A stretch of DNA of 64,000 bases from Archivesica marissinica (Eukaryota; Mollusca; Bivalvia; Venerida; Vesicomyidae): contig CM026395.1 of NCBI GenBank assembly GCA_014843695.1, positions 50,140,557 to 50,204,556 on the forward strand, in the 5' to 3' direction. The position numbers and the translations under genes are program-made. The notes under the pieces were generated by a model. That model ran no database searches and was not told the origin of the DNA. It saw only the letters and a list, made by a program, of their open reading frames with translations. Numbering within the stretch: the stretch's first letter is position 1; every line of letters starts with the position of its first letter. Of this stretch, positions 1 to 14,200 are shown one piece after another.

Positions 1-785
1 TAGTGTACACAGTCTTTAGCACATTGCAATAGTTACTAGATTCTGTGAATGGCTGTCTTTAAGCTGATTTCATACTATTTGCAAGATACCCCTGTAAGTG
101 ATATATGCACATTGTTATATAGATTTATTGTCATTTATTGTCTCATTCTCCCTTTTCTACTCTGCTAGACAATTTCATATTATCATCATATTCCATACCA
201 TATTATATATATAGTTTCTCTACTATTCCTATATGCAGTTTCCACTTATAGTCCTATGATTTGATTTGTATATTAATATAAAATTATGTCGAGGACCACG
301 TGGTATATTAACTTTTGTTAAACGAGTTCTCTCGTAAAATAAAATCTTTATTATTTTTTTAAGTGACAACATATTACCGTTTTCGAGACCAAATAATCCC
401 GTTATAATACTGTTCCCTATTATATCCCTCCAACACAAATATATACGAATATGTTACTAACAGAGTAGGAGGTATTCCCGTATTTGAAAGACCTCTGCTA
501 GTACGAATTATGAAAATCGAGAGCTCGTAACGCACAGCAGGTTTTTCAATTATGGGAATGCCGACTACGAGGTCTGTAACCGGCTGAAACGTCCGATTTA
601 TCCGGAAATATATATTGGTCTTTTAGTTGGAATTCTTTGTTTCTACTGCTGTTCCTCAACAAGGATAACTGTGATTTTATCAAAATCATGTTAATTAATA
701 AAACATGTTTTACAGTATTGTATATGCTGTAGGATATATGTCGATAGAAGAACGTGTTAGTGTTTACTACCGTCCAGACAACAGT
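1..785. other. Non-coding AT-rich flank, downstream of the AADAC-like gene
   Basis: No supportable gene. On the minus strand this is the 3' side of the hydrolase gene; an AATAAA-type poly(A) signal (minus strand) is visible near 347-352. The stretch 598-700 resembles 52500-52600 (both read roughly TTTATCC-GAAAT-TATATTGGTC followed by TTAGTTGGAAT), so it is a dispersed repeat. Confidence 0.5.
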
Positions 786-1569
786 TCAATCTTGTGCTAC
801 CATACTGTTTATGAACTCCACCAGGGTATCCAATGCTTGTTTACTCACGCTGAACTCTAACGGTCCATAACCACAAAATAAGAAAAAGCCATGAAAAGAT
901 TCAAAATAGTGTTCAAGTTTCACTTTTACACCGGTTTCAAAAAGTCGATGAGTATACATGATAGCTTCGTCCCTGTATACGTCATATTGTGACGTAATCA
1001 TGTACACATCCGGAACACCTTCGGGATTGTCCGCCATCATCGGAACAATCCGAGGATCAGCTGCAATACCATTAAAAGCCGAAGTCACGATGAAGTTTCC
1101 GGACTCTTTTCTTGGAATTGTTCGTCTTTTAGTCACGTTATGATAGTCTGGTAAATATGTTCGGCTCTGTACATAAGAACTAAATACAGAATTTATCATC
1201 TTCAACGAAATATGATTGTTTTGAAGCGCCATTTGCAGATAATCCTCAGAAATGCCAGCATATGACAACCAATGGTATACATTTCTATAAGCAGACGATA
1301 ATCCCGGAAGTGTGTCCAAATTGTCACGATAGGATGGTGTCTCAAAGTCAAACATTTGTAAAGCAGGATTGATTAACACTTGTAACAGTATATTTCCCTT
1401 TGTTGCATGCGCAACGGCGGCGGCCAGATTCCCACCAGAGCCATCGCCGGCAACAAGAAGTTTTCCCGCGGAAATCCGGAAGTCGTCTGTTCTTTTTATG
1501 AGGCCATTTGTAACAGTCAAACAGTCATCATAGGCAGCAGGAAATGGGTAGCGTGGGGCTTTTCTGTAA
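786..1569 (-). CDS. AADAC-like gene, terminal exon (catalytic Asp/His, altered elbow)
   Basis: The exon starts after a good acceptor (ccttttgcag) at 1570-1579, so the first bases complete an Asp codon in the D-Y-R motif that precedes KAPRYPFP. It ends at a TGA at 786-788, after SMVAQD. The open frame continues upstream to 1634, but that part is intron. The codons GGC TCT at the elbow were read directly from the reverse complement near 1425-1445. Confidence 0.85.
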
Positions 1570-4500
1570 CTGCAAAAGGACAATTTACGTATATAATATG
1601 CAGCATTTGCAAATACTGTGTACATTCTGTACAAATTATCTTCACAACATTTGGAAATCGTTTAGACGTAGCTTGCATATATATCCGTTATCAACAACAT
1701 ACGCATAGACCCTCAATACACTCGTATACGAAATATTTTATATCTCATATTGTCTTTATCTGTTTGTGCATCGTATCATTAACTGGACATTTATTAATTA
1801 TTGTCAAATCAAAATATTACGAGTCTGTATACATGCATTGAACGCCCAGCGCAGAATACCTAAAACTGACCACATGTCAGTTAGTCGAAAACTGACCATA
1901 TGTCAGTTAGCCGACTATTATTGTAAGTTCTATCGTATAGCTGAGAACGAATGTTTTAACACGGCTTGTGCACACAAAATACAATGCGGATTAGGCGAGT
2001 ATTTCGTGTAGAAATATGTTCATGTAAGGTATTCATAGAGGATATTGTGTTTTGTATTTAATATTCAAATTCACATTTTATACTGAAATTCTAGAAACTA
2101 GTTTGCTTATATGGCAGAAATAGTTTCAATACCGGTACTTGGTACATCGGATCATAGATGAATATATTATATTATATTGTGTTTTTGAGTAAGAGGGACA
2201 TACAGGGTACCATAAGATGAAAATATCCCGTCGTCTTATATCCATAGAAGCAGTTAAGAGCATTGTTACGGGTACACGTTTCCTAAAAAGGATTTTCGGG
2301 TGCGGCTTTGCTGTTTTTATGACGGGTGTATGTGATGATCATTTAGCGTACATATGTCGCATTCGGTGTGAAACAGAATTATAACATGTATGTAAATGCT
2401 GTATGTGCTATGTCATCGCAATAAATGCTGTGTCTATCCCTGGCAACAGTTGTTGAGTTGTATTTTGTGAATGGTGGTGTTTAAGACCATAGCAACTTGG
2501 ACAATAGCAAATTAAATTGACCAGCAGTCAGCTGACCCAATACAAATTAGATTACCCAACCCGACATTATTTCTCACCTAATTCGTTTTATCCAAACGTC
2601 ATGCATATTATCAGTGGAAAGAAACTGTTAATAAGGGAAGAGGTCATATGAAATTGTCATCCAAACGGTGGAATTCGTGGTAGTGCAGTAGTAGTGCGTT
2701 CGCTTCAGGTGCGAAAGGCCCGGGGTTCGCCCCAAACTGTAGCCGTTACGAGTGTGCCCTTACGCAAGGCATTTCAATTCCACATTTCCTCTTCTTTCGT
2801 CCTCGTAGCGATGGATTCCATCAGGAGTGAGGTCTGGAGAGTGATCAATACAACTTGTAGGAACTCGTTTCTCAATCGAGCTAACATAAAGTTGTATAAA
2901 CTAAACTAGTACATGCCTGTCATTTCTTCGGCATTGCGCCGGAGTTTCCCGACATTGACATTGGCTTGCCGGTTTACCGTCATTCCAAAAAAATGCAGGC
3001 CAAAACATATTGCGATTTTCATTTTTAGCGGCTTTACTGTGAATACATGGATACACTGTTCACATATTTACAGTACAATAGTGTTTAGTACACACATTGG
3101 CACGCAACCTAGTTTAATAACCCTGGACGATGTTTATGGCTTTAATGCAAGAAGTGTGATAGCGCGGTGGATGAGCGTTCGCTTCAGGTGCGAAAGGTCC
3201 GGAGGTCGAGCCCCGCTGAAGCCGTTACGAGTGTGTCCTTGGGCAAGGCATTTAAATTCCACGTTGCCTCTTCTCTCTCCCTCGTGGCGATGGATTCCAT
3301 TAGGAATGAGGTCTCGAGAGTGATTAATATAAGTTGTAAGAACTTGTTTCGCAATCTAGCTAAAATTAATTGTTTAAATTAAACTAAGAATGTTTCAATC
3401 TACACATCTGCTTTTCCGAAAGAGATTGTTGGCAGCAGCAGACACTGCAGGTTTATTGTTCGCCGCGAGAGTTTTGTCATTTCTAATTGTCTTCCCGCGC
3501 GCTAACTTTTGTGATTACAAATATCTCAGTCATTGACACTATTCAATTATGGCATGCCTGGTAGTGGAAGACTCGAAATAGAATGTGCTTCGGAAATAGC
3601 TACAATGAGGTTGTTATTATATACCAGCAACATATCCAAGAAGACCGTTGTCATTTCCCGGCATCCTGGGAACAGGCGTTGATATACGTTGCCTTGTCCG
3701 TCATATAAATATATTTATTGAACACCCAAACCATTTATTGAGCCGTATTGAATTTCTGATAATGCCAATAAATGTCGTTTTGCAAGAAGTAAAGAAGTAA
3801 AAAATCGACAGACTGTAACCCAGCCTAGTTTCGACTTTGTTGAGTAAAAGATCCAAATCACCGTCATTATCAATTCACAGTGAACATGCAATTTAGCCGA
3901 TGCACCAGAGTTTTGTTTGCCTAAAACACAACACCATAGACAGTTCAACACTGAATAGTGTTTCCGACATATACCGGAATAGGAATGCATAAGTAGTCAA
4001 ACATCTACGGAGGATCGATGGTGCGATTAACTACACTAATTCATGATTTCCACTAAATGAATTCACGATTTCATCATCACGAATTCACGATTTCAACTTC
4101 AAATTCGTGAAATTTTGAACTCATGAATTTGTAAAATTGAAATCGTGAAATCGTGAACTTGAAATCGTAAAAAAGATAAAATAGCGAATGTTTCCACAGG
4201 TCTTACGTAAACAACTGGCATATACAATATTTCACAGGTCTTACGTAAACAACTGGCATTTACAATATTTCACAGGTCTTACGTAAACAACTGGCATTTA
4301 CAATATTTCACAGGTTTTACGTAAACAACTGGCATTTACAATATTTCACAGGTCTTACGTAAACAACTGGCATTTACAATATTTCACAGGTCTTACGTAA
4401 ACAACTGGCATTTACAATATTGCACAGGTCTTACGTAAACAACTGGCATTTACAATATTTCACAGGTCTTACGTAAACAACTGGCATTTACAATATTTCA

Positions 4501-5205
4501 CAGGTCTTACGTAAACAACTGGCATTTACAATATTTCACAGGTCTTATGTAAACAACTGGCATTTACAATATTTCACAGGTCTTACGTAAACAACTGGCA
4601 TTTACAATATGTCACAGTCAACCTGTTCACCGTAATCCTTGAACACAATTTTAAAAATACCTACTCCACAGCAACAATTTGAATGTTTGTCTTTTTAGCA
4701 AAATGTGAAAGGTAGCCAGCGTAGACGTCTGCAATATATATACATGTATTACATTAACACGTGTAAGTATAGTGATAAAAGATGTAACAGTTTCAACATG
4801 TATTCATATTGCAATACAAATATGGGCCTCCGCGGCCGAGTGGTTAAGTTCGTTGACTTCAAATCACTTTCTCACCATCGCTGTAGGTTCGGATCCCACT
4901 GGGAGGAAGTGTCGTACTGTGGACATATTTCAATTAAGTTAGCTATCCAGCTCGCTTGCAGTAGGTTGGTGGTATTACCCGGGTACCTGTATGTGCATGA
5001 AATACTGCTCGACAGCACCCGGGTCTATCTCCACCAATAATAGCTGGAGAGTCGTCATATGACCTAAGCTGTTTAACCCGCAAAACAAACAAAGTATATA
5101 ATATTATATTACAGTTGCGTTGAAAGCTAGCTGAGATTGGAGTCAAAATGTTACATGACGTATATCGTAGGTTTATGTTCTTGAGTGTCCACCCACGGGA
5201 GTACA

Positions 5206-5244
<39 letters not shown>

Positions 5245-8200
5245 GTGCCTGTAGCCTAATCTATCCCCCATCTGACCATAATAACATTAACAGTCTTTCA
5301 GATGGGACGTTAAACCGAGGTCTCGTGTCGGTGTTTTACACCGTGCACATAAAAGAACCAGAGGAGATTCTGGAATGGGTCTCTGTCTGTATCATTGCAC
5401 TATCCTCCAAACATCTAAAATGACTAATCTCTTCAGGAGGCGTCGCTCATATGGGCAACCTGTAACGACGATAAATAAATGTAAAACCACCGCCTAATCT
5501 ATGGCCGGCTGAGCATGCAAATAATATTATAAATCAAACATATTCACTCATCAACGAATATGAGATATGGGACAGTACAGCGTGACTCCTGTACTGACCC
5601 TATACATGTTGGTGATTGTAGCCTAATCTATGACCGGGCTGAGCATTCAAATCAAATCGTATTACTAATGCACACAACTTAATCACCTTAGTCTATACTA
5701 TAAGAGCGTTAGTACGCTCGACCATATGGTTCGCCGGTGGTGAGGGTAAATAATCTCAATCATCATCATCACCTCCCATTCATATATCTGTTACAGAAGG
5801 CGAGTATTCGCCTGTCGATTATAACTGTATGAAGCTTATCGATGCGTATTTTTATCATTTACCAACAGAAAACCATGTCCATCCGCCGCCGTGAAAGTAG
5901 ACCATCGTCGGGTACTCGCTGGTACCTAAAAGTGTATCCGGAAGGAATATTGTCACCGGAACTGAGTCAATACTCGTAAAACGAACCTGAACATAAAATG
6001 GGTGTACTCATATATAAGCTTGGCAGATTTGACATGTGTATATACAGACGGATCTATATTTCAGTGGTAGCATGTTGGACTGGTAATCCAGGGATCGCAG
6101 GTTCGATCACTCGTCTGACCCTAATAAAATTAACAGTCTTTCAGTTGGGACTTTAAACCGAGGTCTCGTGTCGGTGCTTTACACCGTGTACGTAAAAGAA
6201 CCAGAGTTGACTCTGGAATGGGTCTCTCTCTCTCTGTATCATTGCATTATCCAAACTAATATAAAATGACTAATCTCTTCGGGAGGCGTCGCTCATATGG
6301 CCAACCGGTAGCGACGATAAATAAATGTAAAACACACATGTGTATATTTTTCAATTCCTTTAGATTAAAGAGCCATTGAGGACAATATCTGTATGATATA
6401 GTTAACAAATAAATGTAGTAAATAATTCATACATGTTAATATATGATTCAATTCAACGTAGAAAGCTACAGAGTTAATTTGATATGTTTCATTGTACACC
6501 GAAATTAATTCCATGCACCATGAATATGAACTATGCAATATGAGTATGGTCTATGAATATGGATTATGCAATATAATATGGTCTATGAATATGGATTATG
6601 TAATATAATATGGTCTATGAATATGTATTATGCAATATAATATGGTCTATGAATATGTATTATGCAATATGAATATGGTCTATGAATATGGATTATGCAA
6701 TATAATATGGTCTATGAATATGGATTATGTAATATAATAGGGTCTATGAATATGGATTATGCAATATAATATGGTCTATGAATATGGATTATGCAATATA
6801 ATATGGTCTATGAATATGGATTATGCAATATAATATGGTCTATGAATATGGATTATGCAATATAATATGGTCTATGAATATGGATTATGCAATATAATAT
6901 GGTCTATGAATATGGAATATGCAATATGAGTATGGTCTATGAATATGGATTATGCAATATAATATGGTCTATGAATATGGATTATGCAATATAATATGGT
7001 CTATGAATATGGATTATGCAATATAATATGGTCTATGAATATGGATTATGCAATATAATATGGTCTATGAATATGGATTATGCAATATAATATGGTCTAT
7101 GAATATGGATTATGTAATATGAATATGGTCTATGAATATGGATTATGCAATATAATATGGTCTATGAATATGGATTATGCAATATAATATGGTCTATGAA
7201 TATGGATTATGCAATATAATATGGTCTATGAATATGGATTATGCAATATAATATGGTCTATGAATATGGATTATGCAATATAATATGGTCTATGAATATG
7301 GATTATGTAATATAATATGGTCTATGAATATGGATTATGCAATATAATATGGTCTATGAATATGGATTATGTAATATGAATAATAATATAATAGGTCTAT
7401 GAATATGGATTATGCAATATAATATGGTCTATGAATATGGATTATGCATATAATATGGTCTATGAATATGGATTATGCAATATATATGGTCTATGAATAT
7501 GGATTATGCAATATAATATGGTCTATGAATATGGATTATGCAATATAATATGGTCTATGAATATGTATTATGCAATATAATATGGTCTATGAATATGTAT
7601 TATGCAATATGAATATGGTCTATGAATATGGATTATGCAATATAATATGGTCTATGAATATGGATTATGCAATATAATATGGTCTATGAATATGTATTAT
7701 GCAATATAATATGGTCTATGAATATGGATTATGCAATATAATATGGTCTATGAATATGGATTATGCAATATAATATGGTCTATGAATATGGATTATGCAA
7801 TATAATATGGTCTATGAATATGGATTATGCAATATAATATGGTCTATGAATATGGATTATGCAATATGAGTATGGTCTATGAATATGGATTATGCAATAT
7901 AATATGGTCTATGAATATAGATTATGCAATATAATATGGTCTATGAATATGGATTATGCAATATAATATGGTCTATGAATATGGATTATGCAATATAATA
8001 TTGTCTATGAATATGGATTATGCAATATAATATGGTCTATGAATATGGATTATGCAATATAATATGGTCTATGAATATGGATTATGCAATATAATATGGT
8101 CTATGAATATGGATTATGTAATATGAATATGGTCTATGAATATGGATTATGCAATATAATATGGTCTATGAATATGGATTATGTAATATGAATATGGTCT

Positions 8201-11200
8201 ATGAATATGGATTATGCAATATAATATGGTCTATGAATATGGATTATGCAATATAATATGGTCTATGAATATGGATTATGCAATATAATATGGTCTATGA
8301 ATATGGATTATGCAATATAATATGGTCTATGAATATGGATTATGCAATATAATATGGTCTATGAATATGTATTATGCAATATAATATGGTCTATGAATAT
8401 GGATTATGCAATATAATATGGTCTATGAATATGGATTATGCAATATAATATGGTCTATGAATATGGATTATGCAATATAATATGGTCTATGAATATGGAT
8501 TATGCAATATAATATGGTCTATGAATATGGATTATGCAATATAATATGGTCTATGAATATGGATTATGCAATATAATATGGTCTATGAATATGTATTATG
8601 CAATATAATATGGTCTATGAATATGGATTATGCAATATAATATGGTCTATGAATATGGATTATGCAATATAATATGGTCTATGAATATGGATTATGCAAT
8701 ATAATATGGTCTATGAATATGGATTATGCAATATAATATGGTCTATGAATATGGATTATGCAATATAATATGGTCTATGAATATGGATTATGCAATATAA
8801 TATGGTCTATGAATATGTATTATGCAATATAATATGGTCTATGAATATGGATTATGCAATATGAATATGGTCTATGAATATGGATTATGCAATATAATAT
8901 GGTCTATGAATATGGATTATGTAATATAATAGGGTCTATGAATATGGATTATGCAATATAATATGGTCTATGAATATGGATTATGCAATATAATATGGTC
9001 TATGAATATGGATTATGCAATATAATATGGTCTATGAATATGGATTATGCAATATAATATGGTCTATGAATATGGATTATGCAATATAATATGGTCTATG
9101 AATATGTATTATGCAATATAATATGGTCTATGAATATGTATTATGCAATATGAATATGGTCTATGAATATGGATTATGCAATATAATATGGTCTATGAAT
9201 ATGGATTATGCAATATAATATGGTCTATGAATATGGATTATGCAATATAATATGGTCTATGAATATGGATTATGCAATATAATATGGTCTATGAATATGG
9301 ATTATGCAATATAATATGGTCTATGAATATGGATTATGCAATATAATATGGTCTATGAATATGGATTATGCAATATAATATGGTCTATGAATATGGATTA
9401 TGCAATATGAATATGGTCTATGAATATGGATTATGCAATATAATATGGTCTATGAATATGGATTATGCAATATAATATGGTCTATGAATATGGATTATGC
9501 AATATAATATGGTCTATGAATATGGATTATGCAATATAATAGGGTCTATGAATATGGATTATGCAATATAATAGGGTCTATGAATATGGATTATGCAATA
9601 TAATATGGTCTATGAATATGGATTATGCAATATAATATGGTCTATGAATATGGATTATGTAATATGAATATGGTCTATGAATATGGATTATGCAATATAA
9701 TATGGTCTATGAATATGGATTATGTAATATAATATGGTCTATGAATATGGATTATGCAATATAATATGGTCTATGAATATGGATTATGCAATATAATATG
9801 GTCTATGAATATGGATTATGCAATATAATATGGTCTATGAATATGGATTATGCAATATAATATAGTCTATGAATATGGATTATACAATATAATATGGTCT
9901 ATGAATATGTATTATGCAATATAATATGGTCTATGAATATGTATTATGCAATATGAATATGGTCTATGAATATGGATTATGCAATATAATATGGTCTATG
10001 AATATGGATTATGTAATATAATATGGTCTATGAATATGGATTATGCAATATAATATGGTCTATGAATATGGATTATGCAATATAATATGGTCTATGAATA
10101 TGGATTATGCAATATAATATGGTCTATGAATATGGATTATGCAATATAATATGGTCTATGAATATGGATTATGCAATATGAGTATGGTCTATGAATATGG
10201 ATTATGCAATATAATATGGTCTATGAATATAGATTATGCAATATAATATGGTCTATGAATATGGATTATGCAATATGAGTATGGTCTATGAATATGGATT
10301 ATGCAATATAATAGGGTCTATGAATATGGATTATGCAATATAATAGGGTCTATGAATATGGATTATGCAATATAATATGGTCTATGAATATGGATTATGT
10401 AATATAATATGGTCTATGAATATGGATTATGCAATATAATATGGTCTATGAATATGGATTATGCAATATAATATGGTCTATGAATATGGATTATGCAATA
10501 TGAATATGGTCTATGAATATGGATTATGCAATATAATATGGTCTATGAATATGGATTATGCAATATGAGTATGGTCTATGAATATGGATTATGCAATATA
10601 ATATGGTCTATGAATATGGATTATGCAATATGAATATGGTCTATGAATATGGACGCTGTGGCAAACCTCTCTTTCTCATATATATATTGTCCGGTACAAA
10701 TGCTCTAACCAGGGTCTATCCTATCGTAGACTCGCTGGAGTTGTCTAGGGTTTTTTCTACGGTCCTTCAATAATTTATAACTCAACACAGTCTATCAATT
10801 TCCTTTGTATCATATAATTTATAACAATCGCCTTTAATTTATATTATTACATATATCATATATTCGTAATATCTCGTATCTTATTGTTCGCCTCACTATT
10901 TCCTTATGTTCATAATCGTCCCATATGACTAAATTAATTTCCTTCCTTCATCAAACTATTCCAATAGATATATTAGCTAAAACAATCGTTTCTTACACGG
11001 CCTAATTATCTTCCGTTTACGTATTTAATACGACTTTAATATTTAAGAGTTAATACTTCTTTAAATATTAATTTTCTTAACTATCATAGAACCAGTTTAT
11101 ATCTTAAAGTGAGTTACATTTCTTCCTTAAATGCCTCCTTGGCAGGATAATAATGCACTAATTTCTTCATCATTTCTCATTTCTTAAATAGCAAAATTAA

Positions 11201-14200
11201 CATCTATCACAGACATAACGGCGCCAAACATCTGTGATGTTATACAATATTATGACTTGTTTCTCTGTCATCTATAAAGCGGCTATATTCTTACATAACT
11301 GACCACCTGCACTCGGTAGTGAACATGTTCCCGCGCAAACAGAGAACTGATAATTTAGGCGCGAAAATAATAGCAGACGATTATACATATTACATAGCAG
11401 ACGATTATACATATTACATAAAATCAATGTATCATATATATAAATAAATAAATAAATGTATATATGACAATATTTATTCGTGCAAATAGATGTTTGTTTT
11501 TACTATCTTTTGCACAACGCTGAGCAACATGCTTACATACTGTATTACATGTTATATATATTGTATTCAATGAATAAGTTTCTATGTACATTGAAATTAA
11601 TTTCATGCAAATTTACATTATACTATTAGATATTTACATAATGTTTAATTATTTCTACTTCTTTTAGATATATAAAAAAATGGAAATAATTATTACTCCA
11701 AAAGCTAGATCCAAAAACGAGCTAACCTTTAACGTCAATAGTGTCCCATGTTTTATGCGTGCATTTTTATTAAAACAGCTGCCATGCTAAGTCAGGTGAT
11801 TTAAGCACAGTCTAGAAACATGCATTACGGAGAAAGGTAGTTACGGGGAGATCTAAATGAAAACAAGATGATCCTGGTCAAAATAAGATTATCTATTGCA
11901 CATTCCACTAAATTCCATTGGTCATAGGCGGTCACGTGGTGTATCGGGTCAGTAAATATCTCATGTAGGGTCAGTAGAAAAAATGGCCGATTTCTAAAAA
12001 TATTTAAGTGTTTAATTGTTTTCTGAACTTACTTTAGTCAATTAAATCGGCGTCAAAATGTAAAGTTAGAATGAATCGATAGCCTCCTAGCTTCTAGTTC
12101 CCGTCAGTAACGGAACCAAATCTAGTTGCCGCATCAATTGTTTACACTGACTGCGGTAGCGTAAACTTTATGTCAAGGTTGACGAAAATGAGAGCAAATA
12201 AAGTTTAAATACCGAGAAGATACCGAACTTTACATTTTGACGCCGTCTAACCATCCAATGAGTTATGTGGGGTCAATAAACGATATAGGGGATTCGTCGG
12301 CTAACGCCTCACTCCCATAGATTTGACTGACCCCACATAAGTCCGTGTAGGGTCAATAGCAAAGTTAGCAAACCCAATAACTAATAGTGTAAAGTCTGTT
12401 TTAGTAATTGTGACAGTGAGTGAGTTTGAACAGGAACAATACTACAGTCAACACTGTGCCAGAGGTCACCTGCATTAAGCACCCAACCTGTATTAAGCAG
12501 CCAGTTTCCAGATACCTAATATGTTGCTATAACAGCCAACTGTGCTTAGCTGCCACTTTCTGAGATTGCCTTGGCTGGCTGCTTAATACAGGTTTCAATG
12601 TAAATATTTCAATAATCCGGTTGTAATACGAGCACTTACCGTTATATTTGTAACGGTATTTCCAAATCCATTGAGAAGCAGTCGAGCTCCGTAATTGACC
12701 ACGATCTTCGCTGGCCAGGTTGCATGTTCAATATCCAGTTGGTGGCACATCCACGTCTGTGGAAATTGTAATATGCTTAGAAACGGTGAAGTATGCAACG
12801 AAATATAATCCTTATAACTGTATAAGATCATATCTTACTTTCGAATGTTTCCAGATAATTTAGATATCGATAATTTTTACATTAAAGCGACATTACATCA
12901 ATGAAAACGCACATTTCTGCAGAATGTAATTTCTTATTAAATGGTATAATTTTTCCCCAAATATGTGCCTCCATAACCGAGTATTTCAACTAATAAAGAA
13001 ACGTCGTATACGCGGTTTGTTGACATAACAAAATAATGTAAATAGTGTCAACATCCATGCATAATACAACGCGTGTATCTTGAATAGCTCCATTTATGGT
13101 ATAGATTTACCGATATATCTGACATGTGTACATATGCATATTTATTTGTAGACTAATCTTAGTTATCTCTAGATGACACTATCACGCGATAGGATTTTGA
13201 AAGTGTGTAGACCACAAAAACACTGTTTGATTCAATATTAGTATTCAAATGTATTCGGAAGAATGTGTAGTAGCAATGCATTTATAAATTGTATACGTAC
13301 ACAAATGCATTGTTTTGGAAATTTGCGATGTAATGTCACTTTAAACAAAGAAGAAAATTAGTTAAATCATTGTAACTTCTTAACCGCTAAATCTATAGAA
13401 TTTGTATTTATCACAAAAGTTTATATTTAATATATCCTCTAAATATTAATATATTTTTCGACATTTTTAGTATATGATTAAGAAAACCGTTTTAAGATCA
13501 AAGACAATTCATGACTTTCCGTTGACCGTATAGGCGAAGGTGGTAATATTTCTTAAGTTGCTATGAATTCAGCGATAAATCTGATGTATTTATTATAATG
13601 GACTTATAATACTAAGCTCGATTGCGAAACAAGTTTTACAACATTAGGATAAACGCTTTCGAGACTTATTTCCTGTTGGAATTCATCGTCATGGCGGTCT
13701 TTCAAGTGTCTTTCATAAGGACACCACGTGGTTAGTTTAGTTTATACACATTTATTTTATCTCGATTGCGAAACAAGTTCTTATAACTTATATTAATCAC
13801 TCTCGATACCTCATTCCTGATGGAATCCATCGCAACGAGGGAGAGAAAAGAGGCAACGTGGAAATTAAATGCCTTGCCTAAGGGCGCAATCGCAACGGCT
13901 CCAGTGGGGCTTGAACTCAGGACCGTTCGCACCTGAAGCGAACGCGCATCCACTGCGCTATCACGACGTCCGCATGGTTCTGGTGTGGCTTTGAGCTCAC
14001 AACCTCTATGTTAAACGGCGAACACAGTATCCACTACACCACGGAGGCTCCACATGGTGGAACTCTCAATAGTTGCGCTGAGTTTTGTTTGATTGTCCTG
14101 GTGGTTTTATGCCTACATCAGCGTCATTTTTGGCATATTACCTAACAGCACCTTTCCTGGACAGACTTCAATGGTCAACCAGTACTTGGTGCACCAACCT

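Noticed and set aside
2694..3382. Several 71-136-codon ORFs with repeated RSLQVRKARG-type starts
   Set aside because: All are frames of SINE-A copies.
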